Notes: generated by a model not told the origin, from the sequence alone. A DNA stretch of 64,000 nt from Gymnogyps californianus (GCF_018139145.2 NC_059478.1:10230001-10294000); one strand, 5' to 3'; counted from the first letter of the stretch, positions 12,806 through 25,475 are shown. Made by a program: numbers and translations.

Positions 12806-13399
12806 TGTTGTGGTTTAACCCCAGTCAGCAGCCAAGCACCACGCAGCCGCTCCCTCACTCCCTGCCCACCCTCGGTGGGATGGGGAGGAGAATCAGGAAA
12901 GAAGGCAGAACTTGTGGGTTGAGACAAGAACAGTTTAATAACTAAAGTAAAATATAATACTAACAATAGTAATAATGAAATATAATAATAGTAATGAAAA
13001 GGAATATAACAAAAAAAAAAGGGAGAGGGGGAGTAAAAAAAAACCCAATGATGCATAATGCAATTGCTCACCACCCGCTGACTGATGCCAGAGCGGCGAT
13101 CCGTGCCTCCCAGCCAACTCTCCCCAGTTTATATACTGGGCATGATGTTCTATGGTATGGAATATCCCTTTGGCTAGTTCAGGTCAGCTGCCCCGGCTAT
13201 GCTCCCTCCCAGCTTCTTGCACACCTGCTTGCTGGCAGAGCACGGGAAACTGAAAAATCCTTAACTTAGGATAAGCGCTACTTAGCAACAACTAAAACAT
13301 TGGTGTGTTATCAACATTATTCTCACACCAAATCCAAAACACAGCACTATACCAGCTACTAAGAAGAGAATTAACTCTGTCCCAGCCGAAACCAGGACA
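12806..13399 (-). mobile_element. Solo LTR nested inside the ERV pol region
   Basis: This 594-bp LTR belongs to the same family and orientation as the host provirus LTR. Its plus-strand ends are TGTTGTGGTTTAACC and CGAAACCAGGACA. The flanks CCCAT (12801-12805) and CCCAC (13400-13404) form a slightly decayed 5-bp target duplication. Insert plus duplication is 599 bp (2 modulo 3), and the pol frames on the two sides (codon starts 13628 and 12582) agree exactly when those 599 bp are removed. So it inserted into a then-continuous pol frame and is younger than the provirus. The TATA box TATATAAA is at 13128-13135, and the ATTAAA signal at 12934-12939, both on the minus strand. An AT-rich trinucleotide-like tract lies around 12945-13010. 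Confidence 0.95.
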
Positions 13400-14231
13400 C
13401 CCACTTACTCCACGTAGCATCAGTTGCATGATGTGTAGAAGGGAGCTTCCCTTTGAACATCCAGCCCAGCACTGGCAGTCAGGGTGCTAAAAGCAGCTGT
13501 CTTTCGGTACCAACCACTTCTGAGGCAGCTCAAACTCCTTCATATGCTCCTAATACCTCCTTTTCAGTTGGACTATAGCAAGCCTTGAATCCTCGATATC
13601 CCTGACTCGAAAACCCTAAGGGTTGACCTCAGGTCTCCTCAGGTGCTTTCTGCCAGAGACACCAGGTAGGGCCATTCTCACCGGCTGTGGTATAGAGCAC
13701 GTTTTTAACATCTGGTCCTGCCCGGACTGGCCCAAGGGCTACTGCACAAACAATCACCCATTTAATTTGTTCAAAGGCTTGTTGTTGCTCAGGGCCCCAT
13801 TTAAAGTTGTTCTTCTTTTGGGTCACTTGATAGAGATGGCTTACAATCAGACTGTAATTTAGAATATGCATTCTCCAAAACCCCACAACACCTAAGAAAG
13901 CTTGTGTTCCCTGTTTACTAGTCAGTGGAGACATAGCTGCTATTTTGTTGATCACATCCATTGAGAGGTGACGACGTCCATCTTGCCATTTTATTCCTAA
14001 AAACTGAATCTCCTGTGCGGGTCCCTTCACCTTACTTTGTTTTATGGCAAAACCAGCTTTCAGAAGGATTTGGATTATTTTCTCCCCTTTCTCGAAAACT
14101 TCTTCTGCTGTGTTGCCCCATATGATGATGTCATCAATGCATTGCAGGTGTTCTGGAGCTTCACCCTTTTCCAGTGCAGTCTGGATTAGTCCACGGCAAA
14201 TGGTAGGGCTGTGTCTCCACCCCTGGCGCAG
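13400..14231 (-). pseudogene. pol: ERV reverse transcriptase: palm active site, thumb and connection
   Basis: This continues the RT frame from the N-terminal fragment after a TGA at 14232-14234. The active-site box reads CIDD (14130-14141), where the family normally has Tyr first, followed by hydrophobic residues and WG. Downstream come EIQFLGIKW and QAFLGVVGFWRMHI, typical of the RT thumb, then the connection subdomain leading toward RNase H. In-frame TGA codons fall at 13629-13631, 13530-13532 and 13479-13481. The nested LTR cuts the frame at 13399/13400. RT copies viral RNA into DNA; this copy is inactive through both its stops and its altered active-site box. Confidence 0.9.
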
Positions 14232-14519
14232 TCAATTCCAGGTGTACTGGACGCCCCTCCAAGTGAAAGCAAACTGTGGCCGGCACTCTGCTGCCAAAGG
14301 GATTGAGAAAAACTCATTAGCGATATCAATCGTGGCGTACCACTTGGCTGCCTTTGACTCTAGTTCATATTGAAGTTCTAGCATGTCTGGCACAGCAGCA
14401 CTCAGCGGCGGTGTGACTTCATTCAGGCCACGATAGTCTACTGTTAGTCTCCACTCTCCATTAGACTTTCGCACTGGCCATATGGGACTGTTAAAGGGTG
14501 AGCGAGTTTTGCTGATCAC
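14232..14519 (-). pseudogene. pol: ERV reverse transcriptase, fingers and first palm motif
   Basis: This 95-codon fragment shows the RT fingers signature SPIWPVRKSNGEWRLTVDYR (residues 11-30) and then RGLNEV. The motif A block follows, with the first catalytic Asp in TIDIANEFFSIPL (Asp65) and an aromatic residue five positions later. It ends with FAFTWRGVQYTW and a TGA (14232-14234). The downstream RT segment is in the same frame, so this stop is a point mutation. It is also in frame with the protease upstream; a TGA at 14535-14537 separates the two. Confidence 0.92.
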
Positions 14520-14534
14520 TCCTTGGCTCTCCGG

Positions 14535-15053
14535 TCAACGAATCAGCGTATGGATGGGAATCAGGGAGTCTCGGTTGGTGCAATATTGCCGCTGGTGCAC
14601 CCTTCTGGTAGCGATTGGCACCTGTTGTTCTTCAACCCTCAGCAACCCCACAACAGAAGGGTCCTCCGAGAGACGAGGCAAGGTGGACAACTGTTTAATT
14701 TCCTCCATCTCCAAGGCAGCTATACCAAGGGCCCACTGGTACCCCTTTGGGTCCTTGAAATACCCTCTCCTGAGATAGTCTATGCCAAGGATGCATGGGG
14801 CCTCTGGGCCAGTCACAATGGGGTGTTTCTGCCACTCATTCCCAGTTAGGCTTATTTCAGCCTCCAATACAGTTAGCTGTTGGGATCCCCCTGTCACCCC
14901 AGAAATACTAATGGGTTCTAGCCCTTTATAGCTTGATGGCATTAGGGTACACTGTGCACCGGTGTCTACTAGAGCTTTATACTCCTGTGGGTCTGATGTG
15001 CCAGGCCATCGAATCCACACAGTCCAATAAACCCGGTTGTCCCTCTCCTCCAC
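14535..15053 (-). pseudogene. pro: ERV aspartic protease (retropepsin) and start of RT
   Basis: This 172-codon ORF contains a retropepsin. The catalytic triplet is in ALVDTGAQCTL (Asp30, Thr31, Gly32). A Gly-rich flap-like stretch (SGVTGGSQQ, about 51-59) follows, then the conserved C-terminal helix motif ILGIDYL (88-94). Retropepsins act as homodimers and cut Gag-Pol. The ORF then runs into the linker toward RT and ends in TGA at 14535-14537, with the same frame continuing into RT. The start-like codon at 15053 is a GTG just after the Gag remnant and probably reflects a former frameshift or readthrough junction rather than real initiation. Confidence 0.9.
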
Positions 15054-15059
15054 CTCGCT

Positions 15060-15273
15060 AGAGGCAGGGCCCCTCTAGTCCTGGTCATAGGATTCTCCAC
15101 TCACTTTTGTAAAAATGGATTAGAATTCCTTCTGGCAGTGTGCCTTGTCTGGCACACTGTTCACACTGCTCACCAGAGACTGGAGCAGCAATTTCCCTGG
15201 AAGAACCCTCATTTGTGATTGTTTTTCCTTGCAATTCACGTACCCATGCATCTAGGACCGAGGCAGGTTTTCC
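15060..15273 (-). pseudogene. gag: ERV Gag C-terminal remnant
   Basis: On the minus strand, just 5' of protease, a short open stretch reads ASVLDAWVRELQGKT and then CEQCARQGTLPEG before a TGA near 15089. The paired Cys residues resemble part of a nucleocapsid zinc knuckle, but the full CCHC pattern is not present. It lies in a different frame from protease, as usual for a gag-to-pro junction. Similarity ends abruptly near 15273, so most of Gag, the leader and the 5' LTR are missing. The call rests mainly on position before protease. Confidence 0.55.
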
Positions 15274-16607
15274 TAGAAATAAAAATGAAGACAGAACTGA
15301 TGACTTCTTCTAAATGGTCGTTCTTGTTTGAATTAAAATAATGTATTTAAATATAGTAAAGAAAGTTTCTATAAATTTTGTGTCCATTTATAAAAACTGC
15401 TAAGCATAAATGTGAATTTTACTTTAGATATCTCTAAATGCAAATGAATTTAATGTTATACAATTGCTATTAGTTTAAAATATGTTCCTCTGGATTTGTT
15501 TTTTACAGCTTTACACTGTATAAGACTGATTAAGAAAATTATCGCAAATAAAAGAAATATGTCTTACTGTCAAGGAAAAAGGTTGAATCTATTGATTATA
15601 AAATGAAACTGCAAGAGAAAGTACAACTATGTAATAGAAACATTTCAATTTTGTCTAGTAGTGTAGTCAAATTCCCCCTTGATTGCACAGTGCTGGTATG
15701 GGGAATAATTTTCAGATAAGTAAGTGCATTTAAGTCAAATGAAATTCTAGAACACAGTGAAGTTGTCATTCAAATGCTTTGCCTACATAATAGCATAGCT
15801 ATTCTTAGTTTACAATATATGGACCAATTTTGATATAACTACTTACATTTATGAATGCTCTCTTACTTTTCGGAGGGTGTCCATGTCAGCAGCTACAGGG
15901 TTCCAAGGTAATTTCATAGTCTAGTAAAAATTATTAACCATGCCAGAAATGAAAATATGATTCAAAATTTGGTAATTAGATGAGCTTTTGTTAGGGATAA
16001 CCTTTTCAGTCTTATACACAGTACTTATCTCCAGTATCCCCTTTTCTTGATGAACATGATTCAGAAAACCTTGTTTCCTGTCTTTGCAAGCTAGAATAAA
16101 GTTTAGATCTTAATGCAGGAAAATACTGAATAATTAAAATCCTACTGACCTCAAAATGAATGTGACTGACCACTTCATTTTTAATCTCTGTATGTGGTGT
16201 GAAGCACTAAATGCTATTGTTAAGGGCAATATCAGTTTAAAGGTATGTATTAATGTCATGTTTCTCATTCTTTGCCATTTTGTTTCTTTTAAAAATTTTG
16301 ATGCTTTATGTAATGAAGTGACAGAGCACTGGTTGTCTAGTGTACTGCTGTAGCGCACGTTCTGCACTCAGCCATGAATTCAGCTTTCCTTCTGAACTGC
16401 TCTAAATTTGCTCAGTTAAGGTGTGTACTTTAGCAAAGCAGAGTTGAACAAATCTTACAGAGCAATTACTGTATCAGTACAAAGTCATATTCTACCCAGT
16501 AAACTTGACTGCCAACCTGGAATACATTAAACAGCATTGGTCAACACTTCGAAATATCTGACAGTTATATTTATGGAGTTGCTATTAGGATGCTGTGAAA
16601 AATATAG

Positions 16608-16841
16608 TGTCATCCTACATTTTTGAGAGATCTTTATTACGTGGAAGAACACATACTATTTCAAGAAAGAAATACCTTACCAAAATCAGCTATAATTAAT
16701 ATGATTCAGCGTTCTTTAACTTCAAGACAAAGCAGAACAATAACAGTTAAAGATTTTCAGAATTCAGATGACTATATTAAAATATTAAAAGGGCATTTAT
16801 TAGAAGATGTGTTTCAGGACAGTCTAGGAAACATTCTGTGA
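16608..16841 (+). pseudogene. Coding-like ORF of unknown identity, possibly a decayed exon
   Basis: A frame open from 16608 gives a balanced, polar composition, including DLYYVEEHILFQERN, RQSRTITVKDFQN and ILKGHLLEDVFQDSLG, ending in TGA at 16839-16841. The same frame then stays open for another 28 codons to a TAG near 16925. So a single TGA may interrupt a longer coding segment. No splice acceptor with a good pyrimidine tract precedes it. I do not recognise the protein. It could be a decayed exon, a retrocopy fragment, or chance; the evidence is composition only. Confidence 0.22.
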
Positions 16842-19800
16842 ATGAGTAAAAATCAAAATGGGACTGAAATTGAACAAGAAATAACAGCAAGAGATTATTT
16901 CTTTTTTAATCTGTTTAGTTGGTAGTGGACTGAAATTCTAAAATGATGAAGGGAAACAGCTGCTGGAGTATGAGACTTATGATTGCCAATTACAGAAAGG
17001 TTAACTTAAATTTGAGCGTAAACTAGATATAATATGATGCTAAATTCAAGGGGTTTTTTTTATCTGTTTAAATATTTTATTTTACAAGTTGCTTATAGTT
17101 CTGTTTATTCACACCCACGTAGTGTCACATAGAGATAGTTTTGCTAGGTTGGTAAAAGACACTTTAGTTGGTTTAAGCAAATTAGCCCTCCTGAGTAGAA
17201 CTGTGCTGCTTCTAGCTAACCTGTTTGACATTAGTTCAAGTGTGTCACTGAAACTGGCACACTGAAAGGGTATTTTGGAATACCCCTTTTTTTCCTAGAA
17301 AAAAAATGTCTTTACAAAAGACTTTTCAAGAATATATACTCAGAAATTTACTAATGAGAATAATTCTCTAAGAGAATGACACCTTACACAATGGTCTGAG
17401 AATCACAAGACATGGCGTATATAAAGCAAAGTTTGTGGAAAACTCTTGAACTCAGCTTGTTTTGTCTTTTTTGACATCTACAGTAGGCTCATATTTCTAA
17501 TAGATAGGTTAATCTTTGGTGAGTCAGTGGCTGTAGCCTTTTGACAGCTTATAGAGACCTTGGATAAAATACTGGATGTGTTAAAATCAATGACAACCAT
17601 CCATGTTCCCAGATTTAATCAGTACGGTCATCTGACTTACTAATTCTGGCACACTCAATGCTGTAAGTGCATCAAGATGCATCTGCTTGAGGGTGTCACC
17701 CTGTAGGCATGTAACCAAGACCTGAAACAGAATGAAACAAGGCCAAACCTTTAATCAGCCTGGCAAAGGGAAGCAAGTTCCTACTTTGTTTCTTGCAACA
17801 ATATGGAAGGCTACGAAAAACCTTATCCAAGAAATTTACTCATTCTAAGCCTGCCCAAATAAACATGGAAGTTTAAGTAAGAATGGCTTTTACAATGTTG
17901 TAATACATTGGTAATATGTGTAAATTAGAATGACATCTCTTTCTTTATTTGCTTCACATTGTGCGTGATAGGAAATGTTCAGGTTTTCCAGCCTCATGTA
18001 TTTTTACAAATAAGGAATTCAAGTGTACTTTCACATCAGTATGAATTAGAGGCTGTCCCACTGAAATGTGTGAAAACCAGTGTATATCAAATGGGAATTT
18101 GTTTTGACTAACAGAAGGAAAACCTTTCCAAAAAGTCTGTTCGCTTGCAGGTGATGTGGAGCAGTAGACTATTTTAATTATACTACTTTTTTATAGGCAG
18201 TAAACCACAAGGGAAATTTTGCTACCCACTTTCTGCAGTTGTTCCTGAGCTTCAGCAACCAATCAATTTTTAATAAACTGATATTGAAGAATTTTGCTTT
18301 TAACAAATATACAGTGACTTGGAAATATTAACTGTATCGCCACTGTTTAAGCTAAGCACATTAGTGAAGAAACAATTTGCTGTTTGATCAACTTTCTGTT
18401 CCTATATTAGGAGTAGTTCTGTGTGGAATTTTGTGATGTTAACTACTTCAGATTCAGATGTTTTACTTTATTGTTGGGCTTATTTTGGAATATCACATTT
18501 GCCTTTGGGTGTCAATTTATTTGCACCTAAGAATATCAAGCAGCCCAGGTCACTTAGTACTGTGTCGAAAGAGGGCCAGACAGTGGCTATGACTATCTAT
18601 ATATTTTGCTGTTATAATAATGCCTTTTTTCTAAACAGATATGTGCTTGTTCTCCCATTTCCTAAATAGGATAAAATCGTGTCACTACAATTCCAAATGT
18701 AAAATCATGCATTCTGTTTCAATCTGGGGTAAATTAACGGGGATCTGGTGCTATACTATCCATGCATTCTTAGTCCTTGACCTTCTTGGAGTTTAGGCAA
18801 ACTGAGCATATCCAAGGCTGTATTAAAGGGTATGATAAATTAAAATTCCCGCTAACAGTTCTGCCTCCACCAGTTTTCCCTTCATTATTCTCTTAGAGAA
18901 GGTAGAACTAGCTAAACTTTTCTATGCAGGCTATTTCTGACCAATATCTTTTCTATTTAAACTGCACTCTTAATAAGAATATCAGTTTACATCCTTGATA
19001 TTCATGACTGAAAATGAACAGTAGACAAGAATGGCATTATCAAAAATTAATTTTTCATTGCATATGACCAGATTTATCTCTATTTTACAGTAACTTTAAC
19101 GGAAATTAGGTCAGAAAAAAAAGTATTTCCATAATACTTTGATGATTTAGGGACATATTTTCACTTCTGAGTAGATTTTACTCAGTGAAGGTCAGCTGTT
19201 CCTGAGTGAATCAGGCAAGCTGCATGTATGAATTTTTGAAAGAAGAAAGTACACAAGCAAAATCCAGTGTTTGCTTACAATGTTACTTTGAACTTCATCT
19301 GCAGCCAATACATTGGTTTCACTGTGTACAAGCATTGACTTTCTCACTTCTGACCTTAGGTTATCTTTATTGATTTCCTTTTGACTTGTCTGCTTAGTTA
19401 ACTGTCACTCATTGCTGAAAAGAGAAGTGTTTTTTAAAAGCTTCCTTTAATCTTCAAAATAGTTACAACAGTAAATAAGTTATTACATCTACAGATTAAA
19501 AAAAATACACCAGAACTCTTCAAGAGGGGTTAATACTGTCTAAAGCTCCATTAGCTCACAGAAAAGTTGCATTGATAGAGCTGAGACTTGCCATTGACAA
19601 ATAAAGCTTTCAGGGAGCTTTTAGTGTCCCCTTTAACATCAAGAACAGTTAATGAAAATAATTTGTTACCACATCTGAACATGCAATTTAGCAAAACAAA
19701 GTACATTTTTAGAATAAATTCTTTTTAGGTAAAATGCTTACGGTTTTGCTACTAGTATTAATGGCTGCCTAAGGTTCAGAACAATGAAGAACCAGGGTCA

Positions 19801-22800
19801 GGGAATTAAAATTAAGTCCGGGTTTTGTTATGTAAATATTTAGTCTTGTTTCAACATATGTAACTCTTCTTTGGCACTTTCTTTCAATGAGACAAAATGG
19901 TTGCAAAGTGTTAGAAATATGTTTTGGTTTATTATTAGAAGAATGTTTGCTGAGAAAATTCTGCTACGTATAATCCTATGTCTGTAAGGACAGTTATAGA
20001 AATCTTAGGGAAAGTACTGAAAAATGCAGGCTCATCTGATAGGAATTTATGTTCCAACAAGTATAAAGACTCATACTTCGGTGTTTGCTTCTTAAATTTC
20101 ACTCTGCCTTACTTTATTTAACTGATACAATGTTCCTGATTGTAACTAAATGTCAGATTTCTGATATGAGTATATATATCAGGTTGTTACTGATAAAAAA
20201 TACAGTGATTTTTGTCATTACATACTAACTCAGTCCCCAGTAAAACCACAGCATTTCCTAAACTGTGTAAAGATTATAAACTGCATTTAGATATTGTTTT
20301 CTTATGTAAGTTACTTTCAAGATGGAGAAAGAAATCAGTAGCATCATGTAACAACAGTGACTTGTATGACACATGCCAACTTTTGGTGTTGCAAACAGTT
20401 CAAGGAGTAAATATACTGCTTGATGTAGTGCTGACTGAGTATGTCTCTCTGATCTTTGAATGGCTTTTGCTAGCAACCAGTTATGCTGAATTTAGAAAGG
20501 GAAAACTCCCAGGAGTTCTGTTATGAACAGGAATGTAGAATAATTTCTGACTTAAGATATTCTAAAAGAAGGGAATAAAAACCACAGGATTTTTATTTTG
20601 TAAAATCTAGCTAGAAAATAGATTTGAAATGGCAATTTTCTAATATAGTCAACTCCAGGACAAAATATATATCCCTATATATTCACATGCATATACTTAG
20701 GTATTTTTTATAGCTCGAGGGATCCTGAATTAACTTTTATCATTCATTTATATTATACTGGAAGGAAACACACAATATTTACACATCATTTTCTGTAGTC
20801 CCTTTGTCACCCCTTTAAAAAAATAAAATAAAAATTATCTTTTTATTTCTGCCCAAGTAGCTAGTGTTATCTAAGACATTTTATAAAACTGTCTTTAGGC
20901 AGAAAACCACCAAATGAAACACAACAAAGACAAAAAATTTTATCTCTTACTGAGTATATCTCTAAGAATAAAGATGACTAAAGCTTAATCAGAAGACGAG
21001 TATTTATGGCTTTTTATGCTTATCAGAAGAAAATGCCTACCCCTGTAAAACAGAAATGGCTGAACAACTGATTATGTGGGCCTTCCAAAATGGAAACATG
21101 TTTCTGATAGATTAGTTGGGATCCAAGAGGAGTTAGGTATGTAGCTTGTTTAGGTAGTTATGAAGAGTCTAGTAGGTAATTATTCACTATTCTAGCTGCC
21201 CAACATCTTCTAAAGCCTGCAAATAAAGAATTATTCTTGCAAGTTTTCCCTTGTGTTTGCATAGAGACCCTTTGATATGGGGAAGAAAAGCCCACCAACA
21301 AGAAGTTTGTAGAACAGGTACATTATTCCCATATTTTACTATTCCCTTTGTATTTCTGTATTTTTTCCAAATGTATCTTGGTTCAGTAGATTTTATTCTG
21401 ATGCTGACCACGTGACATTTGCACAATCTGAATTTTTTGTTTGGTTCAACAAACACTTAGGGTATCTTTTGGGACACGCTGTGTTTTATTGATGCTGAAG
21501 GGACTTACACATACGCTTGAAGTTGTACAGCTGAATGGAATCAAGCATATACATAATGTTAAATATGTACTTCTGTGATTGCTAAATAGGGTGTGCATAA
21601 ATAACACAAATCAATCTATATAACTTTGTTCCAAATTTTTTCCTTTCAGTACCTCAGATTCTGGCTAGTTCTTAATTTTCTGGGAAAATTATGTAATTAC
21701 TATTTTTCAAAGATTTATATGTATATGTATATGTTTTTCAAAGACTTTTTCAGTATCTTTCTTTTAAAGCAATACACCTTTTTTCTTTATCCCTCTTTTT
21801 ATTAATGAAACATATCATTATCTAGACATTGTTATTTCTACACATACAGAATTGCAAGCTGTTTGGTGTGTTTTGGTTTTTTTAAGATCCATATTAATAT
21901 TTTCTAGGCATTTTGGGTTTTTATTTCATATGTCATTTACATATATTGTAAAGTCATGAGCAAATATGTTTATGAAGCCTCCAGTGCAATAGAGCTAGAA
22001 CTTTTAATCCCTACCACACTGGAATTAATAAATAATATTACAGATATTTTTATATACTATCCAGTATTAGGCATCTGATTTTGCCAGCTATATCAGGTGA
22101 CCAAAACAGCAAGATAGAAAAACAGCACCAATAGAACAGATTATATCAATTAATTAAAAAAAAATTAAGTAAAATAGCAAACTTGAACTTCTGTTATGAA
22201 ATTAATTCCTAGTTCAAAATTCTTGTTTCAGAACTCAAATTCCTTCACAAATTTATTTTAAAATTTACTTAGACTGCAGAAATAAAAATATTTGAAACAA
22301 TAAATACATGAAACAATATGTATGTTTATCATATATACAGTTACAGGTATTCTGCTACTCAATATCACACAAAATACCCTAGTAAGGCACAAAAATTAGC
22401 TAGATTTTTACTTGTTCATATTTAAAATCTGGACACAGATATTCTCACTAGTGTGGCCCTGTGGACAGTTCAGCCCATATAAAGTACTGGACGTGTGTGT
22501 GTATGTAGGGAGGTAAAAGGAGAAAAAAAATTTTGATCACTAGGGTGGAAAAGGACATAGAAAAAAATGAGAAGGCTAAGTTAAAATCTTCTCAAGTGTT
22601 TGGTACAGAAGGAAAGGAGAAGTAAAGTCTAAGGAAAGGGAAGAAAATTATTTAGTATTCTATTAAGATTTCTTAGAGCTGATTAAATTACCTTTCTCTG
22701 GTTTTAGGGGAGCACAAGATTAGAAATGGTTAGTTCAGAAATTATACATTTAGTAAAATGCAACATACATTGCTTGTAACACAGTGGCAAATCTGTCTAC

Positions 22801-25445
22801 AGAAAAAAAGTGTCTTTCCTAGGAGGATGCCAGTATGTTTTTGAGCCTCAGCATCTACAAATGTCTTGAAAAAAGAGGCAGAACGTACCCTGACCGATCA
22901 AGACAAGGGACTGGAAGAAAAGTGAATTTTGTAATGAACAGATACAGCACTATCCAGAGTATATAAATAAACACATTGCATCCAGGGATGTAGGCATGAC
23001 AATAGAGATCATTAGAACAGCAATCTTCTGGGTACTGTCTGCTTTTGGTTAAAATTCTCAGACTGAGAGAAACGGCTACACTCCTTTGGCAATGTCAAGG
23101 GAATTATCCTCTGCGAAGGAAAATCTGAGTAATTTAACCAAAGGGAATTACCAGTGCACAAGTAAGCGAGTTATCTTAGCCCCACCTTTTCTCAGTTCTA
23201 AATTTCTTATTGTACAGTACTGGCCAGCTATTACCTCCAGCTGGGATCCATGTTTCTTCAATCCTCTTTTCAACTTAACATGCTTACATCACCCTTCATG
23301 TGAAAGATGGCCAGAGGGACTGCCTCTGCCTTTCTGTAGTGAATAAAGATCTGGTACAATGTTATTCTGAGAAGAGATGACTGTGATAATTCCAGGGATT
23401 GCTTGAGTATCTGTTCTACAGATTTTAAAACCTCAAACAGATTCATGTCAGACAGCGGCTAATTTCAGGGCTGTAGGCGATACACATTTTTGTCGTGTAG
23501 CAGTAAGACACCTAGGTCTATTTCTGCTTCTGTCTTTAGATGCACTGGTTCCATCATACAGTATGCTATTTCTGGACAGAGCTTTCCTGTTGTCCTCTTT
23601 GGAAATGACGTTGTATCTAGCCTTGTAATCACGTTCTTTAGGGTGTGCTTTATAGATTTTTCACCATAAGAAATATGACTTAACAGAGTGCTTCATTTTT
23701 CAAGATTTCATTTATTACATCAGAGTGAATAACACTGAGCTGGGTAAATGCAGAAAACACAAAAATAAGAGGAACCTCTCCCTGGTATATGTGTTTAATT
23801 TTAGTAGCAGTTGCCTATAAATGGTATTTCAGTAACTTGCTTACTTTAATTAATAAAGATGTAGTTTATAGGGAAAAGTTGATGGAGTAGTAGAAGAGTA
23901 TGTGGAGATTTATTTTAGTAAATATTGATTCAACTAAAGATAGCATTACAACATAACTTGATTTATAAGTGGAAATAAACTAAAAATAGTAAATGTAAAA
24001 GAAAAGTATATTCATACACTTGTCCTTTTCTACCTACTTCAAAACAAGAGCTCTATTTATCCTGTGAGTTCCATTTCCCCTACCTGCTTTGGAGCTCCTT
24101 TTCTGTTTCCTTTGAAGTGTATGGAAATATTCCCATCGGGCTAAAATAACTCTTACTATTTAAAGAACACTCTATACCAAATTAAGCATTTACTTGACTA
24201 GATCTCTGCTTAACATTGCAGAGGAGTCACTTCTGTGAAATGAACACGTGTAAAATGCCATGAGATTATTGGTCTAGAGAGCTCTGTAGAATTCCCTTGT
24301 TTTCCTTCAGGGAAAAAATTATAAAACTATATATGCTATGTAAATATGTCCATTTCAGAATTTCACTAAATTCCACAACCAGCTTGCAGAAAGTGCAGTG
24401 GGACTGTAGCTTTAATTTTGATGCTTGTATATACTACTGACACAAATACTCTTTTGAGTTTTACTTCCTCTCTGAGAGGTTAAATTCTTGTCTTGTGCAT
24501 GCACTGTGATACAGGACTACACTGTCTTCATTCCGCTATTGTACAGACAGGGAAGAAATATGCAAATGTCTTGTATCTAACAGTGTATTTTCCTGATCTA
24601 GCGTGTTGGCTCAAATCTGCTGGTTGGTAAACTGGTGGAACAGCTGCATCATTCTTACCTGTCTGTATAGGAAGAAAAATTTAGAACAGCCTCTGTATCC
24701 TATCTGTATTTGGACTGCAAATTAACACAGTTCTAATCTACACTTACTGGTTTTATAAAGCCTGCCCAAAGATTCTGAAATGAATGAAAGGACTCCTATT
24801 AACTGCCATAGACTTTCACTGAGGACTACAGCAGTGAGAGAGGGATTTTATTTAAAACAAAAGTCAACCAATGAAAGTGCAAGTAGAATTTTCTTATTTC
24901 AGTATGGTGCACAGGAATGTCATTACAGTGCCGTACAGTATTTTTAATTCTACAGCACTGTTGTTGAAGCTAATTTCACCTAGTAGTATAGTAGTAATAG
25001 TAATCCTCCGCTATGCCCGTTTCCTGTGTTTTCTTTCACTTGCTTGTCAGTGATCATCCTCACCACTCATCTTGGTACATGGACTGTTACATAGAAATTT
25101 ATGCAGGAATTTTCATATGTAAATATATTTCTTAACTTCTTCACTAACCTTGTCTGCTAAAATATTCCAAGACTGCAGGTAAGCATTATTTGCAGCAGCC
25201 TGCCCAGAATTCCTTTTATCACCAAAAGATGAACAAATCTCATTAATGGCCCTTTCATCATACTCATTCTACAAATAGTAGAGCCCCTTTATAGCATTGT
25301 AACAAACTGCAGAACAAAACAGGATCCAAAATCTCACCCATCATCACTGGACATTATTTAAGAATTAGCATTAGATGCTGTGATTTTGACAGTCCAGATT
25401 TAAAGATTAATGAATTAACGTATTATTTACCGGGGGGTGGAGGTG

Positions 25446-25475
25446 GTTTGTTTGTTTGTTTGTTTGTTTGTTTTT
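25446..25475. repeat. (GTTT)n microsatellite
   Basis: Seven consecutive GTTT units followed by a T run. On the minus strand this is (AAAC)n, which can derive from the A-rich tail of an old retroposed sequence, but no recognisable element adjoins it. Confidence 0.9.

Larger units (their letters stand above)
10212..15273 (-). mobile_element. 5'-truncated ERVL-like endogenous retrovirus with 3' LTR
   Basis: This is a dead class III (ERVL-like) provirus read on the minus strand. From high to low coordinate it carries a Gag C-terminal remnant, retropepsin, reverse transcriptase, RNase H, integrase, a stretch with no env, and the 3' LTR. Protease, RT and RNase H lie in one frame, as expected for a fused pro-pol. 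That frame has six in-frame stops: TGA at 14535-14537, 14232-14234, 13629-13631, 13530-13532 and 13479-13481, and TAG at 12583-12585. Integrase has at least two frameshifts. No 5' LTR, primer-binding site or main body of gag exists; similarity stops near 15273 and ordinary DNA follows. A solo LTR of the same family (12806-13399) is nested inside. Absence of env and the 5-bp duplications around sibling LTRs fit ERVL biology. Order, motifs and breaks are seen; the family name is inference. Confidence 0.93.

Noticed and set aside
12583..13074. 163-codon minus-strand ORF as a single gene
   Set aside because: Its first half is nested-LTR sequence fused by chance to the RNase H segment; only the part below 12806 is retroviral coding DNA.
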